From Cordilura impudica (taxonomy: Eukaryota; Arthropoda; Insecta; Diptera; Scathophagidae), in assembly GCA_963682025.1 (NCBI GenBank), contig OY821520.1, positions 242,213,855-242,277,854 of the forward strand: 64,000 bases of DNA. Direction: 5' to 3'. Positions 46,838-56,836 of this stretch are shown in pieces. Every line of letters starts with the position of its first letter. Position 1 is the first letter of the stretch. A program made the position numbers and the translations under genes. The notes beneath the pieces were generated by a model, which saw only the letters and a list, made by a program, of their open reading frames with translations, made no database searches and had not been told where the DNA came from.

Positions 46838-48384
46838 GTTTAATGTTGTCCCTATTGCAATTAACTATTTCAACGTTTAGTTTGTGGTCACGTCTTGATG
46901 AAAAACACAAAAATGTTAAATTTTCTTTTCGTATATTCTTGGGTGAAAAATTAAGCGTTGCTCAATAAAAATGTTTTTGTTTACCACTAGTTGTTTGACA
47001 TTTGTTATCAGATGTTTTTCTTCGTCTGTGACGTTTTCAATTTTTAAGACGGCGTTAACGATTTTTAAGTGACCTTGGAGTCATTGAATTGGCATTATTG
47101 CCATAAACTAGCAAACTTTTTAGAAGTATTGCCAGACGTGGGAAAGTGCCCTGTGTAATGCCGGCCTATGGCCGGACCATCACGAGTCACTATTCCTTAT
47201 TCGTTAAATGTGCGAAGCTCGAAGCTGCCAGTTTGACAAAAAAACATAGTTAGACTGAATTAGTGATTCTATTTCCTGATTTTGCCAATAATCTCTGGGC
47301 ACACATAAGCTATGTGAACAAAAAATCAAAATCAAAAAATACCAAATATAGTGTAAGAACGCCTTTGACGACTGGGTATGACATAATTAATTATTCTCTT
47401 CTCTGCTAACATCAGCCGTCTAGTCCCATTCTAGTGTGTAGGCGGGCCAAGGCTAGAATCATATATAATAGAGGATGTGAAAACCATGATTTTGTGACCA
47501 GAAAATTGACAACGCAAGAGTGGATGAGATGAGAACCAACATCGGACAGAGAATTGCGACATAGAAAAATGAATCTGGAAGCAAATTGTGTGACATACAT
47601 TGTTTGTGTCACAAGATAAAAATTTTAAGATAATTTAAATTTATATTTTAAACATAGCAATTTTTGTATTTACTTAACTCTGTGTTGTTATATAACAAAT
47701 CAGTTATATAAAAATCTAAAACTGCTTTCCTATGTAATCTGCAGGGATCGGTTTCATCGAACCATCCAGAGAATTCCTTCGATGTAGCCAGAATCTGATG
47801 GATTTCATTTATTATACTATGTCGTGTTTATGTTGCGGTCATTTTTCATGAAGAAGTTCGTGCAAATAGAGAAGAACTTTTTAGATATATCTGAATAATA
47901 CTTAGATGCTACCACAATTTTATCCATGTTATGGGCCTTGTTCTGTACGAATGTTGTCGCTGCTGCTGATGGTCCTTTTGCCATTTCTAAACATCTATCG
48001 CATTGGATTTTCGTCATAATTAAGAATGGACGATTTTGATTTCTACGGGGTCACCGTAGCATCTAAGCTGCGGAACAGAGTCTGCTTGCGGAGAAGCGGA
48101 TGAACGACATCATGTTTGATGGACTAATGGAGAAACTAACATATTTAATGTTTTTTTGTTAGTTTTTATTTTTTTTTTTTTTTTTGCAAATTTTTTTTTT
48201 TCTATTCTTTACTTTAAATGCATTTAATGTGTTAAATGTTTTTATTTTAAATTTTTTCAAAATTTCGTTTTTTCTATTTAAGCAAATAATTTTTTTTTAA
48301 TGAATTGTTTTAATGAATTATTTATTTAAATTTTTTTGTTAAGTAAAACTTTTTGGAAAAAAAAATATAAATTTTTGTTTCTTT
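46838..48384. other. Region upstream of the zinc-finger gene, no second gene supported
   Basis: The first 150 bases upstream of the ATG at 46837 probably hold the promoter and 5' UTR, but no TATA box is convincing. CGGCCTATGGCCGG near 47162 is a small palindrome. Short minus-strand frames at 47412-47612 and 47817-48017 (the latter with CDRCLEMAKG) have no recognised domain or splice continuation. 48150-48380 is mostly T-runs. Confidence 0.4.
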
Positions 48385-48790
48385 ATTATACCCTCCACAC
48401 GTCAGTGGCAGAGGGTATATATAGGTTTGTCATTCCATTTGTAACGCATCGAAAAACTAATTTCCGACCCCATAAAGTATATATATTATTGATCCTTATC
48501 ACAGCTCGAGTCGATATAGCGATGTCCGTCTGTCTGTTGAAATCACGCTCATTCACAAAAAAAACAATCTTACTGGATAAGGCTACAATAATATCATTTG
48601 CCATAATTCCCAGCAGGTTGGTATTGAAAATTGGCTAAATCGGGCATCATCGTGATTAGATACGAGCAAAAATATGTAGATACCTCTTAGAAAAAAAAAA
48701 AAATCCAGTGTGTTTGTTGTAACAGTTTAGTGGTTGAACATTATAATTGTACAACAACACAAAAAATGCCACAAAAAAATTATGCATATA
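48385..48790 (+). mobile_element. Family C Helentron-like element, copy 2 (5' part)
   Basis: It starts TATACCCTCCACACGTCAG, and GAGGGTATATA nearby can pair with the first bases. Next come TTTGTCATTCC, CGCATCGAAAAACTAATTTC, GATGTCCGTCTGTCTG and AATCACGCTCATTCACAAA. Similarity to copy 3 ends near 48780. No 3' hairpin is present. Confidence 0.7.
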
Positions 48791-49039
48791 CACCCTACAA
48801 GAATAGTGACGGTCATTTGACCGGTGATATGACTGTCACTACTGACTGAAGTTACGGTCATCGCGTAGAACAAAGTTTCTATCATCTTATTAACGCAAAT
48901 ATGACAAAAATGACCGAAACTTTTGTGTACATGTGATTTTGCATCTTACTCTAACCTATGAAAATATGTAAACCATAGAATATATATCTGATCTGCTCAC
49001 TCTACCGCTGTTTAGTGGTCAACGATGATGGATATATCC

Positions 49040-49385
49040 ATCCATTTTTAATTTTTAATTCTTAATTTTTAATTTTTTATTTTTTATTTTTAATTTTCCC
49101 TTTTGCCATTTTTGATTTTTCATTTTCCATTCTCCCTTTTTTCAATTTTAATTTTCATTATTTTTTTTAATTTTTCATTTTCCATTTTCCATTCTCCCTT
49201 TTTCAATTTTAATTTTTCATTTTTCATTTTCCATTTTTCATTTTTAATTTTCCATTTTTCAATTTCCATTTTTCATTTTTAATATTTCATTTTTCATTCC
49301 ATCTTTCGTTTTCCATTTTTAATTTTTCAATTTTCAGTTTTCGTTTTTCATTTTTCATTTTCCATTTTTTATTTTTCAGTTTTCG

Positions 49386-49416
<31 letters not shown>

Positions 49417-49671
49417 TCCATTCACCATTTTTCAGTTTCTATTTTCCATTTTCCATTTTTCATTTTCTAGTTTTCATTTTCTATTTTTCATTTTCCATTC
49501 TCCATTTCTCATTTTCTACTTTACATTTTTCATTTGTCATTTTCCATTTTTCATTTTCCATTCTCCATTTTCTATTTTCCTTTTTTTATTTGTCATTTTG
49601 CATTTTTCGTTTTTCATTTTCCGTTTTTCATTTTCCATTCTCCATTTTTCATTTTTCATTTTCTATTTTTC

Positions 49672-49703
<32 letters not shown>

Positions 49704-49745
49704 TCCATTCTCCATTTTCCATTTTTCATTTTCAGTTTTTCTTTC
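49040..49745. repeat. Degenerate heptamer array (CATTTTY / TTAATTT), ~100 units
   Basis: Pyrimidine-rich units of seven bases, mostly CATTTTT, CATTTTC and TTAATTT at the left edge, run for about 700 bases with frequent CATTCTC variants. The frames at 49534-49794 and 49598-49879 (FIFHFPFSIFHF) are translations of this array and are not genes. Confidence 0.85.
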
Positions 49746-49799
49746 ATTTTGGCGATTTTTTAAAAAAAATATATGGCAATACTACTCATGCTAGTTGTG

Positions 49800-50674
49800 T
49801 TTCTTGGTATGATGCATCATTTATTGTGGCTTTTTTGAACTGTGAATGTTTGTGTACAACTGTTATGTTCAACCACTAAAATATTTCAACAAACACATTG
49901 GGTTTTATGTTTTTTAGAGGTATCTATATATTTTTGATTGTATCTAAGCAAAATGATGCCCGATTTAGCGCATTTTCAATACCAACCTGCTGGGAATTAT
50001 GGCAAATGATATTATTGCAACCTTATCCACCAAATTTTTTTTTTTTTTGTGAATGAGCGTGATTTCAACAGGCAGACGGACAACGCTACATCGACTCGAG
50101 CTGTGATAAGGAACAAGAATATTTATACTTTATGGGGTCGGAAATTAGTTTTTCGATGCTTTACAAATGGAATGACAAACCTATATAACCCTGGATTCAC
50201 ACAAGGCAATTTTTGTTGCGCAACTTTTTTTCAATTCTCATTAAGTTCACACAGACAAATTTATTGCCGCAACTTTTCGTTTTCTTTTACTTTCAAATCT
50301 TACATTTTTGACAGTTCACATTATTAGCTTGTGTAAAAAGAATTTATTAGTGGTCCAAAGTGAAAAATCTATTTGTGTGAAAAAATGGAAGTCAAAGAAA
50401 AAATGAAATAACAAAAAAAAATAATAAAATAAATGAAATAATAATTTTTCACAGCGAAGCAAAGAATAAAAAGAAATGTCAAATAATAAGCTGCAGCTAA
50501 CTTCGTGTTTATAATTACGAATTGCACAACAAAACGAGTTGCCGAGTACAAGCAACTCCGTACCAAATACCACTCTTCTTTCCCCTCTTTCCAGCAAACT
50601 CAAGAATTGCGCAACAAAAGTTGCCTTGTGTGAATTCGGACTATACCCTCTACCAGTGAGGTGTGGGGGGTATA
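49800..50674 (-). mobile_element. Family C element, copy 3 (inverted), split by a MITE
   Basis: Read on the minus strand from 50674 it starts TATACCCCCCACACCTCAC, is interrupted by the MITE at 50188-50641, then resumes with TATATAGGTTTGTCATTCC and follows copy 2 to about 49800. Copies 2 and 3 face each other across the heptamer array. Confidence 0.7.
50188..50641. mobile_element. MITE with GGATTCACACAAGGCAA ends and TA duplication
   Basis: The left end is CCTGGATTCACACAAGGCAA, then TTTTTGTTGCGCAA. The right end, inverted, is GTCCGAATTCACACAAGGCAA without its first base matching, then CTTTTGTTGCGCAA. The uninterrupted family C sequence (CCTATATATACCCTCT, inverse of 48405-48420) shows the empty site, giving a TA duplication. 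The TA target points to Tc1/mariner-type mobilisation. No coding frame of its own. A second, partial copy is at 56593-56832. Confidence 0.85.
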
Positions 50675-50755
50675 AAAAGATATATAACAATGTCTTATAC
50701 ATACAATTGTAAACATTTTTTTATAAGGTATTGGAAAGTGATAAAATATATTAAA

Positions 50756-51440
50756 GGGTACTATACACTTGTCAAATGCTTGACATCAAGCTCGTGTACG
50801 TGTGCTTGACGTTAGCATATACATTTGATGTACAACCTGTACAGCATTAATTTTTCATTTTACTTTGAAGTGTCAACAGCGGGATAAACAAAACGGAAAA
50901 AAATAAAAAGTGTTAATTTTAATGTGATTTCAAACTTATTTGTTTTTTAATGAATAAAAATAAATAAAATTGGTTATATAGGCTAAGTTTCCCAACATTT
51001 TATTCAGAAAAGAATTAAAAAAAAACTCTTCATCCGGCATTTTTAGCGTCCGTTCTGTTGGAAATCTCGTTTAAAGTGCGCACGTGCCTGATGAGACAAT
51101 GCAATACATTCATCAAAATCAGTCGTACAGCATGCCAAAAATCTAAACGGCACTATACACTTGTCAAATTCACATCAAGCGTTATGGCGGTATTAGTGAA
51201 AATTTGTTTGTATGAGTGTCACCGACAAAATCTAAATTTTTTGATTTTCTATCAAGCATCGTCGATGTGACACATACAAACAAATTTTCACTAAACCCAC
51301 CACAATGGTGAATGTGATAAGTTATAGTGCTCTTAAAATTTTTGATTTTCCATCATTCTTCGTCGGTGTCACACATACTAACAAATTTTCGCTAATCTAC
51401 CATAATGCTTGATGGGTATTTGATAAGTGTATAGTGCCCT
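50756..51440. mobile_element. Foldback MITE, 'GGCACTATACACTTGTCAAAT' family (two or more arms)
   Basis: GGTACTATACACTTGTCAAA at 50756 and GGCACTATACACTTGTCAAA at 51149 face two inverse arms ending near 51336 and 51440 (ATTTGATAAGTGTATAGTGC). The left arm at 51149-51235 continues with ATTAGTGAAAATTTGTTTGT and GTGTCACCGAC. Both right arms carry the inverse. One arm is duplicated, suggesting nested insertion or internal duplication. It ends about 680 bases before the myotubularin ATG. Confidence 0.75.
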
Positions 51441-52123
51441 TAATTGTATATAAATTTTAAGGTACCGTTAATTTTTTAAACAACCTGGCATCTCGCTAAT
51501 ATAACAACTCTATTATTTGCAATTCCACAACAAACGAACTGTCATCACATAAGAGAGTCCAACCAAAATACATGAACAATTTAATGAAAAAAGTTAAAAA
51601 TATAAATCATATACAGTGAAACAAAGACAAAAGTTAAAGAAACAAAGTAAAAAAATATTTAGAAAAGCTTCCCAAATAGCATAATTAAGTTATTAAATAT
51701 ATAAAAAAAATGATTTTGCAAGCAATTAAAGCAACATAAAATTATTAAACGTAAATAAAGTCCAGTTAGACAATTTTTCCTTCCACAATCCTAAAGTGAG
51801 ACTATTATAGGAAGAAATACAACAACTATAACAGCAGCAGCTACTAAAAAGAACAGCTATCTGTTTAGTGCTAAAAACAACAACAATAATAAACGGTATT
51901 TTATTTAATAGATTATTTTATTTAATAAAATTAACTATTAAAAAAGGGCGTTCGTTTTAATTTGTGTGTTTTTGTCTTATAGAAATTACCGGATATATGA
52001 ATTAATTATTTATGCAGATCACATTTTGCTGTCTGTGTTTGGCAAAAAGGGGTGTTGATTAAAATTACAAGAAAAAACAACAACAACTAATAAAACAAAA
52101 GTTAGCAAAACCATTGTAGAAAA
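51441..52123 (+). promoter_or_regulatory. Probable promoter and 5' UTR of the myotubularin-related gene
   Basis: The stretch just upstream of the ATG is A-rich, with CAACAACAACAATAATAAAC- and AACAACAACTAATAAAAC-type runs common in fly 5' UTRs. A possible UTR intron runs 51896-51982 (donor CG|GTATTT, acceptor TTGTCTTATAG, 87 bases). The transcription start is not evident. The foldback MITE lies immediately upstream. Confidence 0.35.
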
Positions 52124-54496
52124 ATGTCTACCACCATGTCAGACCACCGTAAACGTAATACGTTTTTAAGTTATGTAGCTCCCCCAGCCGGTGATGTGCC
52201 TTCGGCGGTGGTCGATGATGAATGGTCTATCGTCAGTGACATGAGGGAAGTGCATTTGGCTAAACCTAGATTATTGGCCAATGAATTGGTGGTAGCTTCA
52301 GCTCCAGCTTATATGTATCCGGCCATTTCACCCATAGACACAAATTTGGCCTCCAAAGAGGCCGTATTTGGTTTGTTAAGTGTTACTAACTTTAAATTGG
52401 CTTTTGTACCCTTGGAAAGGGGTGCAAATTTGGGTGGCGGTGCATCTTTGTCTCAGGAGAATTTGCTATTATCCCGCAATGATATCACCTTGAATAACAT
52501 TGATCATATTTATCAAGTGCCTGAGACAGGCCGAGGTGTTTCTGCTTTGCCGGGTAATGCAGGGCGAAGGAAGAAGAAACTAGATGCCCAAACAAAATTA
52601 ATGAGTGGTAGAATAGCCGCCCTGCATATAATATGTAAAAATTTTCGTCTGCTAAAAATTGCTTTTCAATATTCTAAAGGTGGCCGTGACTGGGGCAAGT
52701 TAATTGCGTCGGCCTTGGCTCGATTTGCTTTTCCGGCTAGACACGATTTAAGCTTTGCCTATTGCTATCAGGAGCCATATTATTCTACACTCTCAAAATC
52801 TTCGGTTAGCATGTATTCCACTAAAAATGACTGGGCTAGAGAATTGATACGTTGCGGCTCTACTAACTGGCAGGTTATAAGTTCGGAATCAGTGCCTTTC
52901 CTACAGCAGTCTCGGCATGCTTCTCGTTATACCATGCCTCCTCACTTTGTTATACCCAAAAACTGTGAAGTGGATAAGTTTTTTAATTTAACTCTAGCCT
53001 TTTGGGATTCGAGAGCAGCTTTTTGGGTCTATGGTTATGGTAATGCTTCGTTGGTACGCCTGGCTGAACTAAAGCCTACAAATCAACAAGATACCACAGT
53101 GGAAAATGTAATGCTCGAGGTTGTTAGATCTACCAATGATCGTAAAATGTTACATTTATTGCAGTTAACCGATAGACTGCCTTCCATACAAGATGTTGCG
53201 AAGGCCTATCAAAAACTAAGAAGATTATGTTGTCCCGAATCAGCCCAACACTTTGTGGTAGAAGATTCGAAATATCTATCGCTACTCGAAAAATCGAATT
53301 GGTTGTTTTATTCCTCGTTGTGTCTAAGATATTCCTGTGAGGCGGCTTCTAAATTACGCGAAGGCTCAACCTGTGTCTTACAAGAATCTAATGGTAGAGA
53401 TTTATGCTGCATAATCTCCTCCCTTACACAGATGATTTTGGATCCTTTATACAGAACCATAGATGGTTTTCAGTCGTTGATACAAAAAGAATGGCTAGCA
53501 TTGGAACATCCTTTCCAGCGTAGACTGGGCCATGTGAGACAGCCTTCGGAAGCTCTAAATCCACAGGAAGAAAGCCCTATATTCCTTTTGTTTCTAGATG
53601 GTGTATGGCAGCTTTTACAACAATATCCCGATGAATTTGAATTTTCTCAAACTTATCTTACAACTTTGTGGGATTCCTGTTTTATGCCGATATTTGACAC
53701 GTTTCAATTTGATAATAATAAAGATAGAATGAAAGCTTTAAAGGATCATAACTTAGTTCTGAGGCCGGTCTGGGATTGGTCTGAGCAATTGATGGAAAAG
53801 GATAAGCTCTTTTTCAATAATCCATTTTATCAAAAACAAAAACAAGAATTACCCTGCAGAAGATCGATAGCCATACCAGCTGGAGCTGTTATGCTACCGG
53901 GTTTGGCTAAACCACAACAACAGCAGAGAGCTACTATGTTGCCACAAAATTTTATTGCTTTATCTTCTATACCCAAAGACAGATACTTAGATCCTGATCA
54001 TCGTATGTCTTCTTTACAAATCTGGGAACAATGCTACTTCCGCTTCATGCCTATCTTAGAAATCAAACGTGGCGGCTTTCCACAAATAGAGCTACAACAT
54101 CGTGTGCTACTAAGCAATATCACCAAATTACAACGATGTCTAGAACTGCAGGAATATGAAGATTTGCCGGATATTTATTATGATATCACCAAAGAAAAGA
54201 AACCTTTAGCTGAAGATCGGCCACAACACTCTACGCAGCCGGTACCTCCAGATTTTATAGATGGCGTTGAACGTCGTCGTCGTGTTTCTTTGCCTATGTC
54301 TAATGCCTCTTTAGTTTTACCTGGTTCCACTTCGTCGCATCAGGACGGTGGTTCTCCATATATTTTACCCGAGATATCATCATTCTTTCCATTTAGTGTT
54401 AATTCCGGTGAAACACAACAACTGCACGACATACTGTCTAGCAGTCAGGAATTTCTATTGGAAGGTTCTATAATGGATCGTTTGTCGCTGGCTTAG
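52124..54496 (+). CDS. MTMR10-like: Myotubularin-related pseudophosphatase, MTMR10/11/12 type
   Basis: The single-exon frame encodes 790 residues, near the length of MTMR10 and MTMR12 proteins. The first ~170 residues form a PH-GRAM-type region (AVFGLLSVTNFKLAFVPLE). The myotubularin fold follows: YCYQEPYYSTL, DWARELIRCGSTNWQVISS, FWDSRAAFWVYGYGNASLVR, LLQLTDRLPSIQDVAKAYQK, and PLYRTIDGFQSLIQKEWLAL. Active myotubularins carry CSDGWDRT in the catalytic loop. Here residues 421-428 are ESNGRDLC, so the catalytic Cys is Glu and the Arg is Leu, and the protein cannot hydrolyse phosphoinositides. Family knowledge says such members act as partners or scaffolds for active myotubularins in PI3P/PI(3,5)P2 control on endosomes. 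The C-terminus (from about 590) is variable, with a Q-rich stretch and RRRRVSLP. In Drosophila the counterpart is, I believe, CG14411. The first ATG is used; a second Met lies four codons on. No frameshift or stop is present. Confidence 0.92.
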   Translation: MSTTMSDHRKRNTFLSYVAPPAGDVPSAVVDDEWSIVSDMREVHLAKPRLLANELVVASAPAYMYPAISPIDTNLASKEAVFGLLSVTNFKLAFVPLERGANLGGGASLSQENLLLSRNDITLNNIDHIYQVPETGRGVSALPGNAGRRKKKLDAQTKLMSGRIAALHIICKNFRLLKIAFQYSKGGRDWGKLIASALARFAFPARHDLSFAYCYQEPYYSTLSKSSVSMYSTKNDWARELIRCGSTNWQVISSESVPFLQQSRHASRYTMPPHFVIPKNCEVDKFFNLTLAFWDSRAAFWVYGYGNASLVRLAELKPTNQQDTTVENVMLEVVRSTNDRKMLHLLQLTDRLPSIQDVAKAYQKLRRLCCPESAQHFVVEDSKYLSLLEKSNWLFYSSLCLRYSCEAASKLREGSTCVLQESNGRDLCCIISSLTQMILDPLYRTIDGFQSLIQKEWLALEHPFQRRLGHVRQPSEALNPQEESPIFLLFLDGVWQLLQQYPDEFEFSQTYLTTLWDSCFMPIFDTFQFDNNKDRMKALKDHNLVLRPVWDWSEQLMEKDKLFFNNPFYQKQKQELPCRRSIAIPAGAVMLPGLAKPQQQQRATMLPQNFIALSSIPKDRYLDPDHRMSSLQIWEQCYFRFMPILEIKRGGFPQIELQHRVLLSNITKLQRCLELQEYEDLPDIYYDITKEKKPLAEDRPQHSTQPVPPDFIDGVERRRRVSLPMSNASLVLPGSTSSHQDGGSPYILPEISSFFPFSVNSGETQQLHDILSSSQEFLLEGSIMDRLSLA

Positions 54497-54884
54497 CATT
54501 AGTTGAAACGTTGGAGAGCAGCGTTAAATAAGAAGCGGATCGTTCTTCTTAATATTTATTATCTAAACAAGAAAAAAAAGGTGAGTCAGGGAATAAATTC
54601 GTAAAAAAAAATTTATTGATTTCAGACACAATCAACTTGATACACCTGTTAAAGCTTTGGCAATGCCATTAAGGGTTTTCACAATGATTGTAGGGTATCT
54701 TACAGTAAATATCTACAATCTCCCAACAACAAATAAAACTTTACTCGTATCGTGAATTTGCTCCTTTGACTTCACTTCAAAAGTAACTTTCCTGAGCTTA
54801 AATAAAAAAGAGAAATCAGTCGTTTTTATTATATGTCATTTTAAAGGAGGTATAATATTTAATACAAAAAGGAATTATTTATAA
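54497..54884 (+). other. 3' UTR of the myotubularin-related gene
   Basis: Candidate polyadenylation signals AATAAA occur at 54592-54597 and 54732-54737. A GTGAGT at 54581 and TTTCAG ending at 54625 look like splice sites but would enclose only 45 bases, so splicing here is unlikely. Confidence 0.4.
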
Positions 54885-55560
54885 TTTTAATATTTCGCTG
54901 CAATAATAAAAGAAACCGAACATGACAAAAAAAAATATGCTAAATTTAAAAGAAGAATAATCGCAATTGAGACCACCGGCTAAAACCTTAAATTAATAAT
55001 TAATTCTTAAAAATAGAAAGAATGTTTTCATCCAAAACCAAAAAAAAAGGGATAAACCGAACAAGAAAAAAATTATCAAAATTATTTAAAAGAAGATTTC
55101 ACAATTGTGAGAAACGTTTCAGCAAGGGAAAAATATTTACTAAAAGGAGTTACTTATGATATGAAGCAATAATCCCTATAAAAAACCATGGATGGCAAAC
55201 AAACCAAACAAAAAACGAAGAGCTAAACCGACCAAAAAATGATTCTATATAATTTAAAACAAAAGAACATTAATCAGAATTGAGATCTAGCCTGTGACCT
55301 TAAATAAATATAAACATAATTAAAAAATAATCTTAAAAAAAGAAGTATAAAAAACCCGAACAAGGCAAAAGGTAAATTGTAAATTACTTAAAAGATGAAT
55401 AATCGCAATTGAGACACGTGCAAAAACCTTAAATAATTATAAATAAAAAACCCAAAAATTTAATAAGTAAAACTTTGTTGTTAATATAGTTAACCGTTGT
55501 AAAATATTTATGATTTAAAATATCTTCATGCAATAATAATTCCTATAAAAAAACAATGGA
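54885..55560. repeat. Irregular minisatellite downstream of the myotubularin gene
   Basis: The words ACCGAACAAGAAAA (at about 54917, 55057, 55229 and 55353 in variants), GGAGTTACTTATGAT, TCCTATAAAAAAACAATGGA, CGCAATTGAGAC and AACCTTAAATAA recur in the same order at 124-172-base intervals. The repeat resumes at 58560-58848 and 59600-59790, so later insertions have split it. Confidence 0.7.
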
Positions 55561-55564
55561 TATC

Positions 55565-56592
55565 AATAATTAATAATTAATAATTAATAATTAATAATTA
55601 ATAATTAATAATTAATAATTAATAATTAATAATTAATAATTAATAATTAATAATTAATAATTAATAATTAATAATTAATAATTAATAATTAATAATTAAT
55701 AATTAATAATTAATAATTAATAATTAATAATTAATAATTAATAATTAATAATTAATAATTAATAATTAATAATTAATAATTAATAATTAATAATTAATAA
55801 TTAATAATTAATAATTAATAATTAATAATTAATAATTAATAATTAATAATTAATAATTAATAATTAATAATTAATAATTAATAATTAATAATTAATAATT
55901 AATAATTAATAATTAATAATTAATAATTAATAATTAATAATTAATAATTAATAATTAATAATTAATAATTAATAATTAATAATTAATAATTAATAATTAA
56001 TAATTAATAATTAATAATTAATAATTAATAATTAATAATTAATAATTAATAATTAATAATTAATAATTAATAATTAATAATTAATAATTAATAATTAATA
56101 ATTAATAATTAATAATTAATAATTAATAATTAATAATTAATAATTAATAATTAATAATTAATAATTAATAATTAATAATTAATAATTAATAATTAATAAT
56201 TAATAATTAATAATTAATAATTAATAATTAATAATTAATAATTAATAATTAATAATTAATAATTAATAATTAATAATTAATAATTAATAATTAATAATTA
56301 ATAATTAATAATTAATAATTAATAATTAATAATTAATAATTAATAATTAATAATTAATAATTAATAATTAATAATTAATAATTAATAATTAATAATTAAT
56401 AATTAATAATTAATAATTAATAATTAATAATTAATAATTAATAATTAATAATTAATAATTAATAATTAATAATTAATAATTAATAATTAATAATTAATAA
56501 TTAATAATTAATGATTAATAATTAATAATTAATAATTAATAATTAATAATTAATAATAATTAATAATAATTAATAATAATAATAATTATTAA
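55565..56592. repeat. Satellite of the heptamer TTAATAA, ~145 units
   Basis: A nearly perfect TTAATAA array about 1 kb long has only one clear substitution (TAATGATTAAT near 56510). It then breaks into TAATAATAAT units and ends at the A+T part of a MITE copy. It starts right after the minisatellite word AACAATGGAT. Confidence 0.95.
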
Positions 56593-56832
56593 TTTTATTA
56601 TTTCATTTTTTCTTTGACTTCCATTTTTTCACACAAATAGATTTTTCACTTTGGACCACTAATAAATTCTTTTTACACAAGCTAATAAAGTGAACTTGCA
56701 AAAATTTAAGAATTTGAAAGTAAAAGAAAACGAAAATTTGCGGCAATAAATTTCTCTGTGTGAACATTAAGGCAACTTTAAAAGAGAATTGAAAAAAAGT
56801 TGCGCAACAAAAATTGCCTTATGTGAATCCAG
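56593..56832 (-). mobile_element. Partial second copy of the GGATTCACACAAGGCAA MITE
   Basis: Its inverse matches 50190-50430 of the MITE at 50188, including TTGCCGCAA..TTTCGTTTTC, CTTGTGTAAAAAGAATTTAT and CACTTTGGACC read in inverse. It has only the one end (GTGAATCCAGACTT at 56832). The other half is replaced by the TTAATAA satellite. Confidence 0.8.
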
Positions 56833-56836
56833 ACTT

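Noticed and set aside
47817..48017. Minus-strand 66-codon frame with CDRC
   Set aside because: No recognised domain, no splice continuation and stops on both sides. It may be a remnant but cannot be supported as a gene.
49534..49879. Two overlapping plus-strand frames rich in F, H, I, P and S
   Set aside because: They translate the CATTTTY heptamer array. A seven-base period without stops gives long frames in several phases.
54581..54625. GTGAGT..TTTCAG pair after the myotubularin stop
   Set aside because: Only 45 bases would be removed, below the usual minimum fly intron size, and it lies after the stop codon.
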